Positions 37,015 through 45,647 of a stretch of DNA of 64,000 nt are shown one piece after another; position 1 is the first letter of the stretch, and each line of letters starts with the position of its first letter. The notes below the pieces were generated by a model. The model did not search any database. It was not told the origin of the DNA and saw only the letters and a program-made list of their open reading frames with translations. The DNA comes from Acidihalobacter ferrooxydans. Lineage in GTDB: Bacteria; Pseudomonadota; Gammaproteobacteria; DSM-5130; Acidihalobacteraceae. Location: positions 1,017,041-1,081,040 of the forward strand of contig NZ_CP019434.1 of NCBI RefSeq assembly GCF_001975725.1, written 5' to 3'. Both the position numbers and the translations under genes were made by a program.

Positions 37015-38079
37015 CTAGTGTGGTTTGACGGGCAATACGCCGGCGGGCAGTTGCATGGTCAGGCAATGCAGGCTGCCGTATTGCTGGATGATCGGCACGC
37101 AGTTGATGCCGATGACTTCACGGTCCGGGAAGGCGCCGGAAAGGATGTCCAGCGCCATCGGATCGTGTACGGGGTCGTCGTAGGTCGGCATCAGCACGGC
37201 GCCGTTGATGATCAGGAAGTTGGCATAGGTGGCCGGCAGCCGCTGGCCGTCATGCTTGTAGTGCGCGCGCGGCAGCGGCAGCGGAAGCAGTCGATAAGGG
37301 GCGCCGCCGGCATCGCGCAGTGCCTGCAGTTCGGCTTCCATTGCCTGCAGTTCGGCATAGTGTTCGTCAGCCTGATCGTCGCAACGCACGTAGGCGATGG
37401 TGTGTTCGTCGCAGAACCGGGCCAGCGTGTCGATGTGGCCGTCGGTGTCGTCGCCGGCCAGCGCGCCGTGGTCGAGCCAGAGGATGCGGCGAATGCCGAA
37501 CAGGCGGCGCAGTTCGGCGGCGATGGCCGCTTCGTCCATGCCGCGATTGCGCGTCGGGGTCAGCAGGCAATGGCGCGTGGTGAGCAGCGTGCCGGTGCCG
37601 TCGGTGTCGATCGAGCCGCCTTCCAGCACCAGATCGACCGGCTCCAGTTGGGTATCGCCAAAACCACCGGCGGCGCTGACGGCGCGGTTGATCGCGTTGT
37701 CTTGCGCATAGGGATATTTTTCGCCCCAGGCGTTGAAGCGGAAATCGAGCAGCCGCGGCAGACCGTCTTCGACAATGGCGATGGGGCCGTGGTCGCGGGC
37801 CCAGGTGTCGTCGGAGGGGGCGATCACGAGATGCCGGCGCTGCTGTGGGCAGCAATGCGCGTCGAGCAGCGCATTGACGTGGTCGCGGTGCGCAGCGTCA
37901 TGGCAGACGACGAGCAGATCCTCGCGCGCGCAGACGGCGGCGGCGATTTCGAGGTATACGCGCTCGACGGCGGCCAGTTGCGGCGCCCAGAAAGTACGCG
38001 CATGCGACCAGGTGAGCATGACGCCGCTCTGCACGGCCCATTCCGCGGGAAGCGCCCGCCGGGTATCGCCGAGAGTCAT
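37015..38079 (-). CDS. aguA: Agmatine deiminase
   Basis: A 354-residue peptidyl-arginine-deiminase-fold enzyme that converts agmatine to N-carbamoylputrescine. Visible are the substrate-binding DTWARDHGP (about residue 90), the catalytic GDDTDGHID segment (about 220) and the nucleophile cysteine in YGSLHCLT near the C-terminus. It is first in the aguA-aguB pair and begins 16 nt past the small exported-protein gene on the same strand. Confidence 0.94.
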   Translation of the reverse strand: MTLGDTRRALPAEWAVQSGVMLTWSHARTFWAPQLAAVERVYLEIAAAVCAREDLLVVCHDAAHRDHVNALLDAHCCPQQRRHLVIAPSDDTWARDHGPIAIVEDGLPRLLDFRFNAWGEKYPYAQDNAINRAVSAAGGFGDTQLEPVDLVLEGGSIDTDGTGTLLTTRHCLLTPTRNRGMDEAAIAAELRRLFGIRRILWLDHGALAGDDTDGHIDTLARFCDEHTIAYVRCDDQADEHYAELQAMEAELQALRDAGGAPYRLLPLPLPRAHYKHDGQRLPATYANFLIINGAVLMPTYDDPVHDPMALDILSGAFPDREVIGINCVPIIQQYGSLHCLTMQLPAGVLPVKPH

Positions 38080-38095
38080 GTTGAGCGCTCGCTAA

Positions 38096-38422
38096 TCAGG
38101 GTTGGCCATGCCCGGCCGGCGCGCCGCCGCCGTGTACGACCGTGTGGATCACGCTGTCATTGGCAAAGTACACGGTGTAATCCGGATACACCCAGCGGTT
38201 GATGGTCGGATAGTGCGGTGCGGTGGGCGTCGGCGCGAGTATTTTCAGCGGCGCGCCGAATGCCTTGCGGACCTGCTGCATGGTCATGCCGCGATGCGGT
38301 TGTTTGTGCAACCTGGCGGCTTCGATCTTGCCATTGGGCAGGACCAGAATCTCGGCCAGCGCGGGCGCGGTCAGAGAGAGTCCGAGCAGGGCGGTCAGGC
38401 AAAGGGTCAGGGCGCGTTTCAT
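38096..38422 (-). CDS. Small exported protein with SmpA/OmlA-like fold
   Basis: A 108-residue protein with a clear signal peptide (MKRALTLCLTALLGLSLTAPALA) and a mature part with GMTMQQVRKAFGAP and WVYPDYTVYF, the pattern of BamE/OmlA-like small outer-envelope domains. The start at 38422 has GGAG at 6 nt and gives the clean signal peptide. A start 12 codons upstream is less likely. It runs into aguA after 16 nt. Function unknown. Confidence 0.75.
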   Translation of the reverse strand: MKRALTLCLTALLGLSLTAPALAEILVLPNGKIEAARLHKQPHRGMTMQQVRKAFGAPLKILAPTPTAPHYPTINRWVYPDYTVYFANDSVIHTVVHGGGAPAGHGQP

Positions 38423-38547
38423 GGGCATCTCCGGATTTATTCGAGTGTCGTTCATCACCGGCGACCGGGCGTGATCCAGTCAGTTGGCAACTATAACGGG
38501 TCAGGGCTCGAAGTGCATCCGGCCTGGTGTGGCGCTGACACACGAAA

Positions 38548-38578
38548 ACCCGCGAACGGCCACATGCCGTTCGCGGGT
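38548..38578 (-). terminator. Rho-independent terminator of the PEP-CTERM gene
   Basis: A perfect 13-bp stem (ACCCGCGAACGGC with its complement) around a 5-nt loop is followed on the minus strand by TTTTC. It lies 22 nt after the PEP-CTERM stop. Confidence 0.85.
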
Positions 38579-38599
38579 GGGTAAAGCCGGCTGGGGCAA

Positions 38600-39208
38600 T
38601 CAGCCCTGCTGGCGGCGCCGACGCCAGGCCAGAAAACCGATCATGCCAAGGCCCAGACCCAGCATGCCAAGGTCAGAGGGTTCGGGGACATTGTGGCTGA
38701 TCTTCGGCAATTTGTTGATATTGATTCCTTCCTCCAGTGAAAAATAAGTGTTGGCCCCATTGGCCAGGCCTCCATAGAAATTCACCGTTCCTGAGCTGTA
38801 TCCAGTAATGTTGGTGAAATAGGCGATGGGGCCGCCGTAACCCGTAGTATCCGGATTGCCGGCTACCTTGGGATTTGGTACGACGTAGCCATCAATTCCA
38901 TCGCGGTCGAAGCCGAATATATTGCTTCCACTGATATTGAAGGAGTTGAGGGTGCTGCCCGAATTATTGGTGACGCCTATCAAAGCGTCTTCAAATCCAT
39001 CATAGTTTGATTGCGGCCCCGAGGTGGTGGTAATGCCTCCTCCCGTACCGAAGGTGATGAACAGGTTACAGGTTGTGGCATAGCCACCATAAGGCGTTGT
39101 ATCAGGACAGACTCCTGATGGTATAGCGCCCGCGAAAGCGGGGGCGGCGAAACCGCCTCCAAGGGTCAATGCGATAGTTCCGTTGAGCAAAAGTTTGCGC
39201 GTATTCAT
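38600..39208 (-). CDS. PEP-CTERM sorting-domain exported protein
   Basis: A 202-residue protein with an N-terminal signal peptide (about residues 1-26), a low-charge Gly/Ser/Asn-rich body and a C-terminal PEP-CTERM tail: VPEP, a hydrophobic helix (LGMLGLGLGMIGFLAW) and RRRR. The tail is the target of an exosortase, linked to exopolysaccharide and surface display. The exosortase is not in this window. A sigma-54-like promoter and two 20-bp boxes lie upstream, and a strong terminator follows, so it is a single-gene unit. Confidence 0.92.
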   Translation of the reverse strand: MNTRKLLLNGTIALTLGGGFAAPAFAGAIPSGVCPDTTPYGGYATTCNLFITFGTGGGITTTSGPQSNYDGFEDALIGVTNNSGSTLNSFNISGSNIFGFDRDGIDGYVVPNPKVAGNPDTTGYGGPIAYFTNITGYSSGTVNFYGGLANGANTYFSLEEGININKLPKISHNVPEPSDLGMLGLGLGMIGFLAWRRRRQQG

Positions 39209-39280
39209 TGTCTTTAGCCCTCTTCGTTATGATGGTTCCTGATGTGAAATGCAGATTTTGAATCTGCATGCAATCGATAA

Positions 39281-39297
39281 GGCATTAATCGGGCCAA
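39281..39297 (-). promoter_or_regulatory. Putative sigma-54 promoter of the PEP-CTERM gene
   Basis: TTGGCCCGATTAATGCC on the minus strand has the GG-N10-GC spacing of -24/-12 promoters. A 7-bp hairpin (39251-39267) sits at the expected transcript start. Sigma-54 control of PEP-CTERM genes is known from other bacteria with the PrsK/PrsR system. Confidence 0.62.
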
Positions 39298-39359
39298 TAA
39301 TAATATTTATATAAATAACAATAAGTTATAAAATTTTTAATCTTGTTTTATAATAAATT

Positions 39360-39559
39360 TGTAAGATATTTCGACACTGTATCCTGGATGTCTCGTTCAT
39401 TTTGCGTTGCACCAAAGAACGGGGTAGCTCATTTGGATCAGAGTAATTATACTGTAATCAATTGATATTCATATAAAATATGAAGTAATTGAGATGGGCT
39501 TGGATGAGCTTTTTGCCTAAAATATGCGCTTAAAAAGTGTGTAAGAATTTTCGACACTG
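39360..39559. promoter_or_regulatory. Two copies of a 20-bp upstream box
   Basis: TGTAAGATATTTCGACACTG (39360-39379) and TGTAAGAATTTTCGACACTG (39540-39559) differ at only two positions and are 180 bp apart in the same orientation. They lie in an AT-rich stretch upstream of the sigma-54-like promoter and resemble activator sites for the PEP-CTERM regulon. The rest of 39209-39681 shows no gene. Confidence 0.65.
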
Positions 39560-39681
39560 ATTTTCAGGTCAAGATTTTGGGATCGTGACGTCCTACGGCA
39601 TGACCCCACTTCTCAGGTATGTGTGCAGTCTGAGCCTCGCGCCTCCCCACGCCGCCCCTTGCTGTGGTTTAATCCGCGTCT

Positions 39682-40926
39682 ATGTTCCGACCTCTCGAAC
39701 TCAGTATCGGATTGCGCTACACGCGGGCCAAGCGGCGTAATCACTTTATTTCCTTCATCACGCTCACCTCTATGCTGGGCATCGCTCTCGGGGTGATGGC
39801 TTTGCTCACGGTGTTGTCGGTGATGAACGGGTTCGAGCGTGAGTTGCAGAGCAAGATTTTGAGCTTTGCGTCGGATGTGACTGTGCGGGACTTCAATGGT
39901 GGCCTGCGCGATTGGCAAGCGCTGGAGACCCGGGTGCAGCAAACGCCGGGGGTGACCGGCATCGCGCCTTATGTGCAGGGTGAGGCATTGATTTCGGCGG
40001 GGCGCGCGGTCAGCGGCGCGGCGGTGCGCGGCATCCTGCCGGCGCGCGAGGACAGTGTTTCGTCGCTTGGCAAGGATATGCGGGCCGGTTCGCTCGACGC
40101 GCTCAAGCCGGGGGGGTTCGGCATCGTGCTGGGGAAGAGTCTGGCGGAGTATCTGGGCGTGACGGTAGGCGATCACGTGACCGTAATCACGCCCGAGACA
40201 ACGGTCACGCCGGCGGGCCTTCTGCCGCGCTTTCGCCGGTTTACCGTAGTCGGTATTTTCTCGGCCGGCATGTATCAGTACGACCGCGGCATGGCGTTCA
40301 TCGATTTGCAGGATGCTTCACGGCTGTTTCGCGTTGACGGCGTGACCGGCTTGCGGCTCAAGCTGGCGAATGTGATGCAGGCGCCCGAGGTGTCATCGCA
40401 ACTGCGGCAGGTGCTTGGGCCGAACTATTGGGTGACGGACTGGACGCAGGAAAACGCGAACTTTTTCCATGCGGTGCAGACCGAAAAAACGGTGATGTTC
40501 GTGATTCTCTTTCTGATCGTGGCTGTCGGCGTGTTCAATATCGTGTCGACGCTGGTCATGGTGGTCAACGACAAGCAGGCGGATATTGCCATTTTGCGGA
40601 CGCTCGGCATGTCTCCGGCCAGGGTCATGCGCATTTTCATCATTCAGGGTACGGTGATCGGGCTGGTCGGGGTCTTGCTCGGGGTTGCCGGTGGCGTCGC
40701 CTTGTCGCTGAATGTGGAAACCATCGTGCCTGCCATCGAACACCTCTTTCACGTGCAGTTTCTGTCGCCGAAGGTCTACTACATCAGTCAGTTGCCCTCG
40801 CACCTCGAATGGCGCGACGTGCTGCGCGTCAGCCTGATCGCTTTCGTGTTGACGGTGCTGGCCACGATCTATCCGGCGCGCCGGGCCGCGCGCACGCAGC
40901 CTGCCGAAGCGTTGCGCTACGAATGA
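39682..40926 (+). CDS. lolC: Lipoprotein-releasing system permease LolC/LolE
   Basis: A 414-residue FtsX-type permease. It has the LolC/E N-terminus (LELSIGLRYTRAKRRNHFISFITLTSMLGIALG...), one membrane helix, a large periplasmic domain (about residues 50-265) and three C-terminal helices. It extracts outer-membrane lipoproteins from the inner membrane for LolA. Only one permease gene is present next to lolD, so the complex may be a homodimer (LolF-like) or the partner lies elsewhere. Confidence 0.9.
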   Translation: MFRPLELSIGLRYTRAKRRNHFISFITLTSMLGIALGVMALLTVLSVMNGFERELQSKILSFASDVTVRDFNGGLRDWQALETRVQQTPGVTGIAPYVQGEALISAGRAVSGAAVRGILPAREDSVSSLGKDMRAGSLDALKPGGFGIVLGKSLAEYLGVTVGDHVTVITPETTVTPAGLLPRFRRFTVVGIFSAGMYQYDRGMAFIDLQDASRLFRVDGVTGLRLKLANVMQAPEVSSQLRQVLGPNYWVTDWTQENANFFHAVQTEKTVMFVILFLIVAVGVFNIVSTLVMVVNDKQADIAILRTLGMSPARVMRIFIIQGTVIGLVGVLLGVAGGVALSLNVETIVPAIEHLFHVQFLSPKVYYISQLPSHLEWRDVLRVSLIAFVLTVLATIYPARRAARTQPAEALRYE

Positions 40927-40941
40927 CGACGGGGCCGACAC

Positions 40942-41640
40942 ATGGTGCTTGACGTGTTGTCCGCGAATGAACCGGTGTTGCGGGTCAGCGGATTGAAAAA
41001 AAGCTACCACGAAAACGGTCTGTCGGTGCAGGTTCTGCGCGGCGTGGATCTGGACGTGATGCCGGGCGAAAAAATCGCTATCGTCGGTAGCTCCGGCAGC
41101 GGTAAAAGCACGCTGTTGCACCTGCTCGGTGGTCTGGATGTGCCAAGCGAGGGTCGGGTGGAAGTGTGCGGCAAAGATATGGGCAAGCTTAGCGATCGCG
41201 CGCGCGGCAAGCTGCGCAATCAGGCCTTGGGTTTCGTGTATCAGTTCCATCACCTGTTGCCGGAGTTCACAGCGCTGGAAAATGTTGCCATGCCGCTGAT
41301 GATCCGTGGCACCCATGCGGCGCTGGCCGAGCAGCGGGCGCGCATGCTGCTCGAACGCATCGGTATGTCTGACCGCGCCGAGCATAAACCTGGCGAGCTA
41401 TCCGGTGGCGAGCGCCAGCGCGTGGCGATTGCGCGCGCGGTCATCACCGAACCGCGGGCGGTGCTGGCGGACGAACCGACCGGCAATCTGGATCGGCAGA
41501 ACGCCGATCAGGCGTATCGTTTGCTGCTGAGATTGAACGAGGAACTGGAAACTTCCCTGATCATCGTCACCCATGATTCCACGTTGAGCCAGCGCATGGA
41601 TCGTGTCCTGCGGTTGGATGACGGGCGCCTTTATGCCTAG
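40942..41640 (+). CDS. lolD: Lipoprotein-releasing system ATPase LolD
   Basis: A 232-residue ABC ATPase with Walker [10 protein letters not shown], the LolD-specific stretch [21 protein letters not shown], signature LSGGERQR and Walker [12 protein letters not shown]. It powers lipoprotein release with the upstream LolC/E permease. The gap between the genes is 15 nt. Confidence 0.93.
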   Translation: MVLDVLSANEPVLRVSGLKKSYHENGLSVQVLRGVDLDVMPGEKIAIVGSSGSGKSTLLHLLGGLDVPSEGRVEVCGKDMGKLSDRARGKLRNQALGFVYQFHHLLPEFTALENVAMPLMIRGTHAALAEQRARMLLERIGMSDRAEHKPGELSGGERQRVAIARAVITEPRAVLADEPTGNLDRQNADQAYRLLLRLNEELETSLIIVTHDSTLSQRMDRVLRLDDGRLYA

Positions 41641-41674
41641 AGGCTAACGGATACGCTACAGCTTTGTGGCGCCG

Positions 41675-42130
41675 CTATCTTGGTTCGCCGGACAGGCGGC
41701 GCTGGCGGCGTAACGCCCAGCGTCGGGCAACGGTGCAGCGCCAGAACAGGCGCATGCCGGCATAGCCGAGCAGCGCGGTGCTTGCGCTGAGCAGGAAACT
41801 CCCGACCAGCAGTGGTTCCCATATTTTCAGGAATTCGCCGCCGAACCACTCCAGAGACAGCGTGAATGCGGGCATATGATGCGGCGACCGTCTCAGTACC
41901 CACAGGCCGAGCTTGTACGCGAAAAACAGGATTGGCGGCATGGTCAATGGGTTGCTGATCCACACCAGCGCGGCTGCAGTTGGCAGGTTGACGCGCAGGA
42001 TGATGGCTGCCACGGCAGCAAACAGCATCTGAAATGGCAGGGGTACAAAGGCCATGAACAGGCCGACGGCGACGCCGCCCGAAATGGATCGCCGGTTCAG
42101 GTGCCACAGGCTGGCACCATTAACGAAGAA
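41675..42130 (-). pseudogene. 5'-truncated DUF2062 membrane protein gene
   Basis: The frame encodes the DUF2062 core (SLWHLNRRSISGGVAVGLFMAFVPLPFQ, written here in two parts: SLWHLNRRSISGG and VAVGLFMAFVPLPFQ) and two further hydrophobic segments. Homology starts abruptly at about 42118. Only four unrelated codons and a TGA (42133-42131) precede it, and the usual 30 or so N-terminal residues with their start codon are missing. The first usable ATG (42055) is inside the domain. This marks the left edge of the foreign region. Confidence 0.75.
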
Positions 42131-42289
42131 TCAATAAGTTACACATTACGCCGCATTATCCTACATTTTATCGGTACGACAACAAGTTAAGAATCATGCG
42201 TCACAACTTCTTGCCACTTTCTACAGCTTCTTTTGGTTTGCTGGTACGCCATAAATACGCCGTGGCGTAAATCAGGTCTTCGGCGGGCA

Positions 42290-42913
42290 TCAGGCGCTAA
42301 CCAGACTTTTTTCCGCCGTCGCGCCGGTCAACTGAAGCACCCCCTTCAACCAACACAGGCCAGCAACGTCGCCCTGGGGCAGACGGTTCCAGTGCCTGGC
42401 GAAACGCATGACATCGGTATCATCGGGGTTGCCCGCCCAATCGCCCCGCGAAGGCAGCACGCAACGCGCCTCCGCACGCAATGCCAGGTGATCTGCATAG
42501 GCCACACGCTCCTGCTCGTGTTGAAGCGGCCGCGAAACACCCAGGCGTTGGTAAATGGCGGCATCAAGACGCTCGGCAATCATGCCGACCGCGTTCACCC
42601 CGGACAAAGACTGCATTGCGCGAATCAAGGGCGTTGGCAAATCACCCAGATAGGCCTCGTGCGCATCGTGCAGCAATGCATGGAGTTGGACTTGAGGTCC
42701 TTCGCCGAGATACCGCGCAATCTCGGCGGTCAGCAAAAGATGGGTTGCCACGCAGGTCTCGCGCACCCCGCGTCCACCGAAGCGCGGAATGCGCCCGAGG
42801 GCTGTCGCAATATCGAGCACTTCGATGCCATCGGGTCGCGGGTCGAGCAGGTCCAGAAAAGCGCCCGCCTCGCCTGTTTCAACGGCGGTTCGAGATACCT
42901 GTCTGGTGTCCAT
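42290..42913 (-). CDS. HD-domain phosphohydrolase (YfbR-like)
   Basis: A 207-residue metal-dependent hydrolase with the HD signature in LHALLHDAHEAYLGD (about residue 75), upstream histidine (THLLLTAE) and a distal Asp (YADHLAL). The arrangement resembles YfbR-type 5'-deoxynucleotidases, common on mobile elements as nucleotide-pool enzymes. The start at 42913 (MDTRQ) has GGAGG 4 nt upstream. The longer open frame lacks a signal. It is transcribed away from the clamp gene. Confidence 0.82.
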   Translation of the reverse strand: MDTRQVSRTAVETGEAGAFLDLLDPRPDGIEVLDIATALGRIPRFGGRGVRETCVATHLLLTAEIARYLGEGPQVQLHALLHDAHEAYLGDLPTPLIRAMQSLSGVNAVGMIAERLDAAIYQRLGVSRPLQHEQERVAYADHLALRAEARCVLPSRGDWAGNPDDTDVMRFARHWNRLPQGDVAGLCWLKGVLQLTGATAEKSLVSA

Positions 42914-43220
42914 ACATCCTCCATTTGTGTGGCGCGTCACCAAGATGCTCACAGTCTTGATCATGTCCCTTTTTAAGCAAGGCCAATAGAAAAAGCGGCA
43001 AAAACGAGGTTGTTTTCCGTATCTGTTGCGAAAGACTTGTGCGCTTGAAGGGGGTCGTATAAACACGCTATTGAAAACGCCCCCGTGAGCGCTTCACGGC
43101 CATCTGAATGAAGCTCCGGGCAACAAGCCCGGAACACGTCCCCGCCGGCCGGCGGACATTTCTCGTAAGACCCAATACAGGAGACGTGCGTGCGTGCGCG
43201 CGTGTCCATAGGAGACTCCA
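42914..43220. promoter_or_regulatory. Divergent region between HD gene and clamp gene, three hairpins
   Basis: Stems are CCGTGA/TCACGG (43083-43099), TCCGGG/CCCGGA (43115-43133) and the perfect 12-bp palindrome CGCCGGCCGGCG (43143-43154). A GT/GC dinucleotide run and two AGGAGAC copies lie just before the clamp start, the second being the likely ribosome-binding site. This is the first case of the leader-hairpin layout seen across the region. Confidence 0.55.
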
Positions 43221-44309
43221 ATGCAAATCATGATTGAGGCTGCCGACCTGAAGTCGGCGGTACAGGCGGTTGCGCCTGTGATTAAGAAATCCACCATGCC
43301 CATTCTTTCGAGCCTTTTGCTCAGAAAGTCCGGCACGGAAACCACGCTGACGGCCAACAACCTGTCAGTTGCCGTGCAGTCGAGCTTTGTCGCCGAAGGC
43401 GACGATCTCGAATTGACCATCCCAGGGGAGAAGCTGCAAAAGCTGGTGCAGCGGATTCCAGACAGCCAGCGGGTCACCGTCAGGGCTGATGGAGACACCT
43501 GTACCATCAGTGCCGGGCGAGCACGTTTCGTGTTCGAGACGTTTCTCGCAGGAGACTTCCCTGACCCGCCCGAGCACAAGGGCGGCGCCGACATGGTCGT
43601 TCCAACAGAAGAGTTTTTGGCAGCCCTGTCACGGGTAAGCCTGGCGATGGCAGAAAACGATGTCCGGTATTACCTGAACGGCGTCAATCTCGTTTTCGAC
43701 AAAGATCGTCTGACGATGGTTGGCACCAATGCTCATCGGCTGTTTGTTGACCGTGTGGAAATCACTTCCGCCGAGACGGTTAGCGGCATTCTGCCGTCGC
43801 AAAGCGTAGGTCAGCTGATCAAGGCACTCTCAAAATCCGATGGGGAATCCAATGTTCAAATGGGACTCACATCGGTTCGCATCCAGTCCGGCGATATCCT
43901 CTTCGTCTCACAGCTGGTTGGGGGAACATTCCCGAACTGGCCGGCCGTCATGCAAAAACAGGCGGCCACCCCCATCGTTGCTGATCGGCTCGAACTGGTC
44001 GATGCGATCGAGACCGTGGCTATCACTCAGTCGGACTCGCCATTAAAGGCGGTCAAAATGGTCGCCGAAGGCTCAACGCTGCGCATTAGCGCAAAGGGCC
44101 TGGGCGCCACATCCGGCATGGAAGAGGTCGAAATCGACTACAGCGGAGTGCCCATTCAGACGATGCTGCGCACCGATTACCTGATTGACGCGCTCAAGAG
44201 CGCCGAAGGGGAGAAGGTGTCCATGCATCTGCATGGCGGAGAAATGCCCGTGCTTGTCGAAGGCGCCCGCGATGCGTTCAGCGCTACCATAGGCTGCGTG
44301 CGCGAATAA
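43221..44309 (+). CDS. DNA polymerase III beta sliding clamp, element-encoded
   Basis: A full-length 362-residue clamp with the start MQIMIEAADLKSAVQ, three repeat domains and family segments such as LSRVSLAMAENDVRYYLNGV and GTNAHRLFVDRV. It tethers polymerases and other clamp-binding proteins to DNA. A chromosomal dnaN would sit with dnaA and gyrB. The setting here (HD hydrolase, small proteins, exonuclease) shows that this is an extra clamp carried by the element. AGGAGA lies 6 nt upstream of the ATG. Confidence 0.93.
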   Translation: MQIMIEAADLKSAVQAVAPVIKKSTMPILSSLLLRKSGTETTLTANNLSVAVQSSFVAEGDDLELTIPGEKLQKLVQRIPDSQRVTVRADGDTCTISAGRARFVFETFLAGDFPDPPEHKGGADMVVPTEEFLAALSRVSLAMAENDVRYYLNGVNLVFDKDRLTMVGTNAHRLFVDRVEITSAETVSGILPSQSVGQLIKALSKSDGESNVQMGLTSVRIQSGDILFVSQLVGGTFPNWPAVMQKQAATPIVADRLELVDAIETVAITQSDSPLKAVKMVAEGSTLRISAKGLGATSGMEEVEIDYSGVPIQTMLRTDYLIDALKSAEGEKVSMHLHGGEMPVLVEGARDAFSATIGCVRE

Positions 44310-44336
44310 AAACAGCAGAAAATCCCGATTTTTCCA

Positions 44337-44477
44337 AAGCGGACCGCAGATAGCTTGCGATCCGCTTGTGGGATCTGCTAAAAGAGAATCACCAAAGTCC
44401 TCGTCGAACTCATCGACGAACATCATTCGGCCATGCCGAAAATCAGCCCATCTGCGGGACATCTCTCCCGCGATGGG
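44337..44477. repeat. Cluster of four perfect or near-perfect hairpins after the clamp gene
   Basis: In a 248-bp gap (44310-44557) lie AAGCGGA/TCCGCTT with an inner CGCA/TGCG (44337-44367), TCGTCGA/TCGACGA (44401-44419), TTCGGC/GCCGAA with a 3-nt loop (44426-44440) and CCCATC-GCGGG/CCCGC-GATGGG (44447-44477). This density suggests a structured RNA or origin-like element. No coding frame is evident. Confidence 0.65.
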
Positions 44478-44557
44478 GGTCATGATGTCCTTTCCGCTAC
44501 GCGGATAGGCAAACATGAAATTTTCCAATGGGAGTAGCGGCCCAGAGGAGAACTGTC

Positions 44558-44782
44558 ATGACCATGATTAACACGCGTGAAAATCCAGTCGTTGAAGCGT
44601 TTGTAAACCTGCATTCGCAGGACCGCCATGCGCGGTCGCTCGCAGTGTTGGAGGCGCGCTTCGATGCGCTGTATGCCAAAGACCCGGAACTGGCGGAAGC
44701 CAAAGTCTGGCAGGCGGCCGACGCTGTTGGCCTGTCATCTGAGGAAGTTCACAGCTTCCTCGCCGAATATCGTTACAACTAA
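44558..44782 (+). CDS. Small protein of unknown function
   Basis: A 74-residue soluble, helical, Glu/Ala-rich protein. The start at 44558 (MTMINTREN) has AGAGGAG 7 nt upstream. I do not recognise a family. A strong terminator follows 20 nt after the stop, so it ends a transcription unit. Confidence 0.65.
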   Translation: MTMINTRENPVVEAFVNLHSQDRHARSLAVLEARFDALYAKDPELAEAKVWQAADAVGLSSEEVHSFLAEYRYN

Positions 44783-44801
44783 ACAGATATTCGATACCGT
44801 C

Positions 44802-44834
44802 AAAGACCCCGCCTTGTGCGGGGTCTTTGTTTTT
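44802..44834 (+). terminator. Rho-independent terminator
   Basis: AAAGACCCCGC and GCGGGGTCTTT form an 11-bp stem with a 5-nt loop, followed by GTTTTT. Confidence 0.92.
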
Positions 44835-44879
44835 CAATCCCAACCACAACCCTCCAGAAGGAGGAACCAGGAGGTGCAC

Positions 44880-45041
44880 ATGAAAAAGGTATTTAAACAC
44901 CTTGCCATGTCCACCTGGGGAGTCGCTATAGCGACGTGGATTCAGATCGGTCGGTCTGGACAGTTTGATGCTGTCCAGCTCGCCGCTGGTTCACTCGCCG
45001 TGGTGGCTACCGTCGTGTTTCTCCTTCTTGCATTCCTATAA
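44880..45041 (+). CDS. Small membrane protein, 53 residues
   Basis: ATG at 44880 is preceded by two AGGAGG sites. The product has a basic start (MKKVFKHL), a first hydrophobic stretch (about 8-24) and a strong C-terminal helix (about 34-53). Family not recognised. It is the first of several very small membrane proteins in the region. Confidence 0.65.
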   Translation: MKKVFKHLAMSTWGVAIATWIQIGRSGQFDAVQLAAGSLAVVATVVFLLLAFL

Positions 45042-45092
45042 TAAAATAGGAAGGAGGAACCGACGGCCCCAGGCAGGCCATGGGAGATTACT

Positions 45093-45272
45093 ATGGAAAC
45101 GTTACCCAACAAAGTCGTAGTAGCGCTGGCTTATATCGCGTTGGCTATATCGGTGATTGGGTTAATTACTAATAACTTTTTGTTTGTCGCCTATGTTCCG
45201 CTTGCCATTCTCTTGGTGGCGGGAGTGACATACACGGTAGTTTACTTAATGAAGATTCGGCGTCATCAATGA
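45093..45272 (+). CDS. Small membrane protein, 59 residues
   Basis: The frame METLPNKVVVALAYIA... has two hydrophobic helices (about 7-26 and 29-51) and a basic end. A GGGAGATT site lies upstream. The stop codon is inside the stem of the following terminator. Unrecognised family. It resembles the 53-residue neighbour in layout only. Confidence 0.65.
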   Translation: METLPNKVVVALAYIALAISVIGLITNNFLFVAYVPLAILLVAGVTYTVVYLMKIRRHQ

Positions 45273-45281
45273 CGCCGAATC
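45254..45281 (+). terminator. Terminator overlapping a stop codon
   Basis: GATTCGGCGTCA and TGACGCCGAATC form a perfect 12-bp stem with a TCAA loop, followed by a pyrimidine-rich CTTCTGTTCTTTC. Confidence 0.75.
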
Positions 45282-45323
45282 CTTCTGTTCTTTCGTTGAG
45301 TCAATTGATTCGACAAAACTAAC

Positions 45324-45512
45324 TTATTTACCGCTTTCTTCCCAATATCCACCGCCTTCCGGGGCGCTGAATATTGCGTCCAGCAATTTCTCCCGCATCA
45401 TTTCCCAGTTTTCTATCTCCTGACAATTGCGTTCCCGGCGTCGTTGCAGCAGTCGCTTCTTTACGTCCGGTCGCTGACGGTATTTCAAAAAATCGATAGG
45501 CTCATTGTTCAT
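45324..45512 (-). CDS. Small charged protein on the minus strand
   Basis: A 62-residue highly charged frame starting MNNEPIDFLKYR, with GGAG 5 nt upstream of the ATG at 45512. Its direction is opposite to the surrounding genes. Composition looks protein-like (Arg/Glu helices, aromatic end), but no family is recognised. Confidence 0.45.
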   Translation of the reverse strand: MNNEPIDFLKYRQRPDVKKRLLQRRRERNCQEIENWEMMREKLLDAIFSAPEGGGYWEESGK

Positions 45513-45647
45513 AAAGACTCCATGGTTGAATCCGGTCGGCATTCGCCGATGACTTGAATTCACGCTAACACGGGTTTCGGCAAATGCCAGCCTGAATTCA
45601 AAGTCCCCAGGCACTCAGTCCTGGCCGACGGTCACAGGAGTTAACAA

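Noticed and set aside
42118-42290. Insertion sequence or integrase gene at the left boundary
   Set aside because: No transposase or integrase frame and no terminal inverted repeat could be found there. Only an AT-rich stretch and a short 7-bp hairpin at 42245-42269 are present.
43221-44309. Chromosomal replication origin region because of a dnaN-like gene
   Set aside because: No dnaA, recF, gyrB or DnaA-box cluster is nearby, and the neighbours are mobile-element genes.
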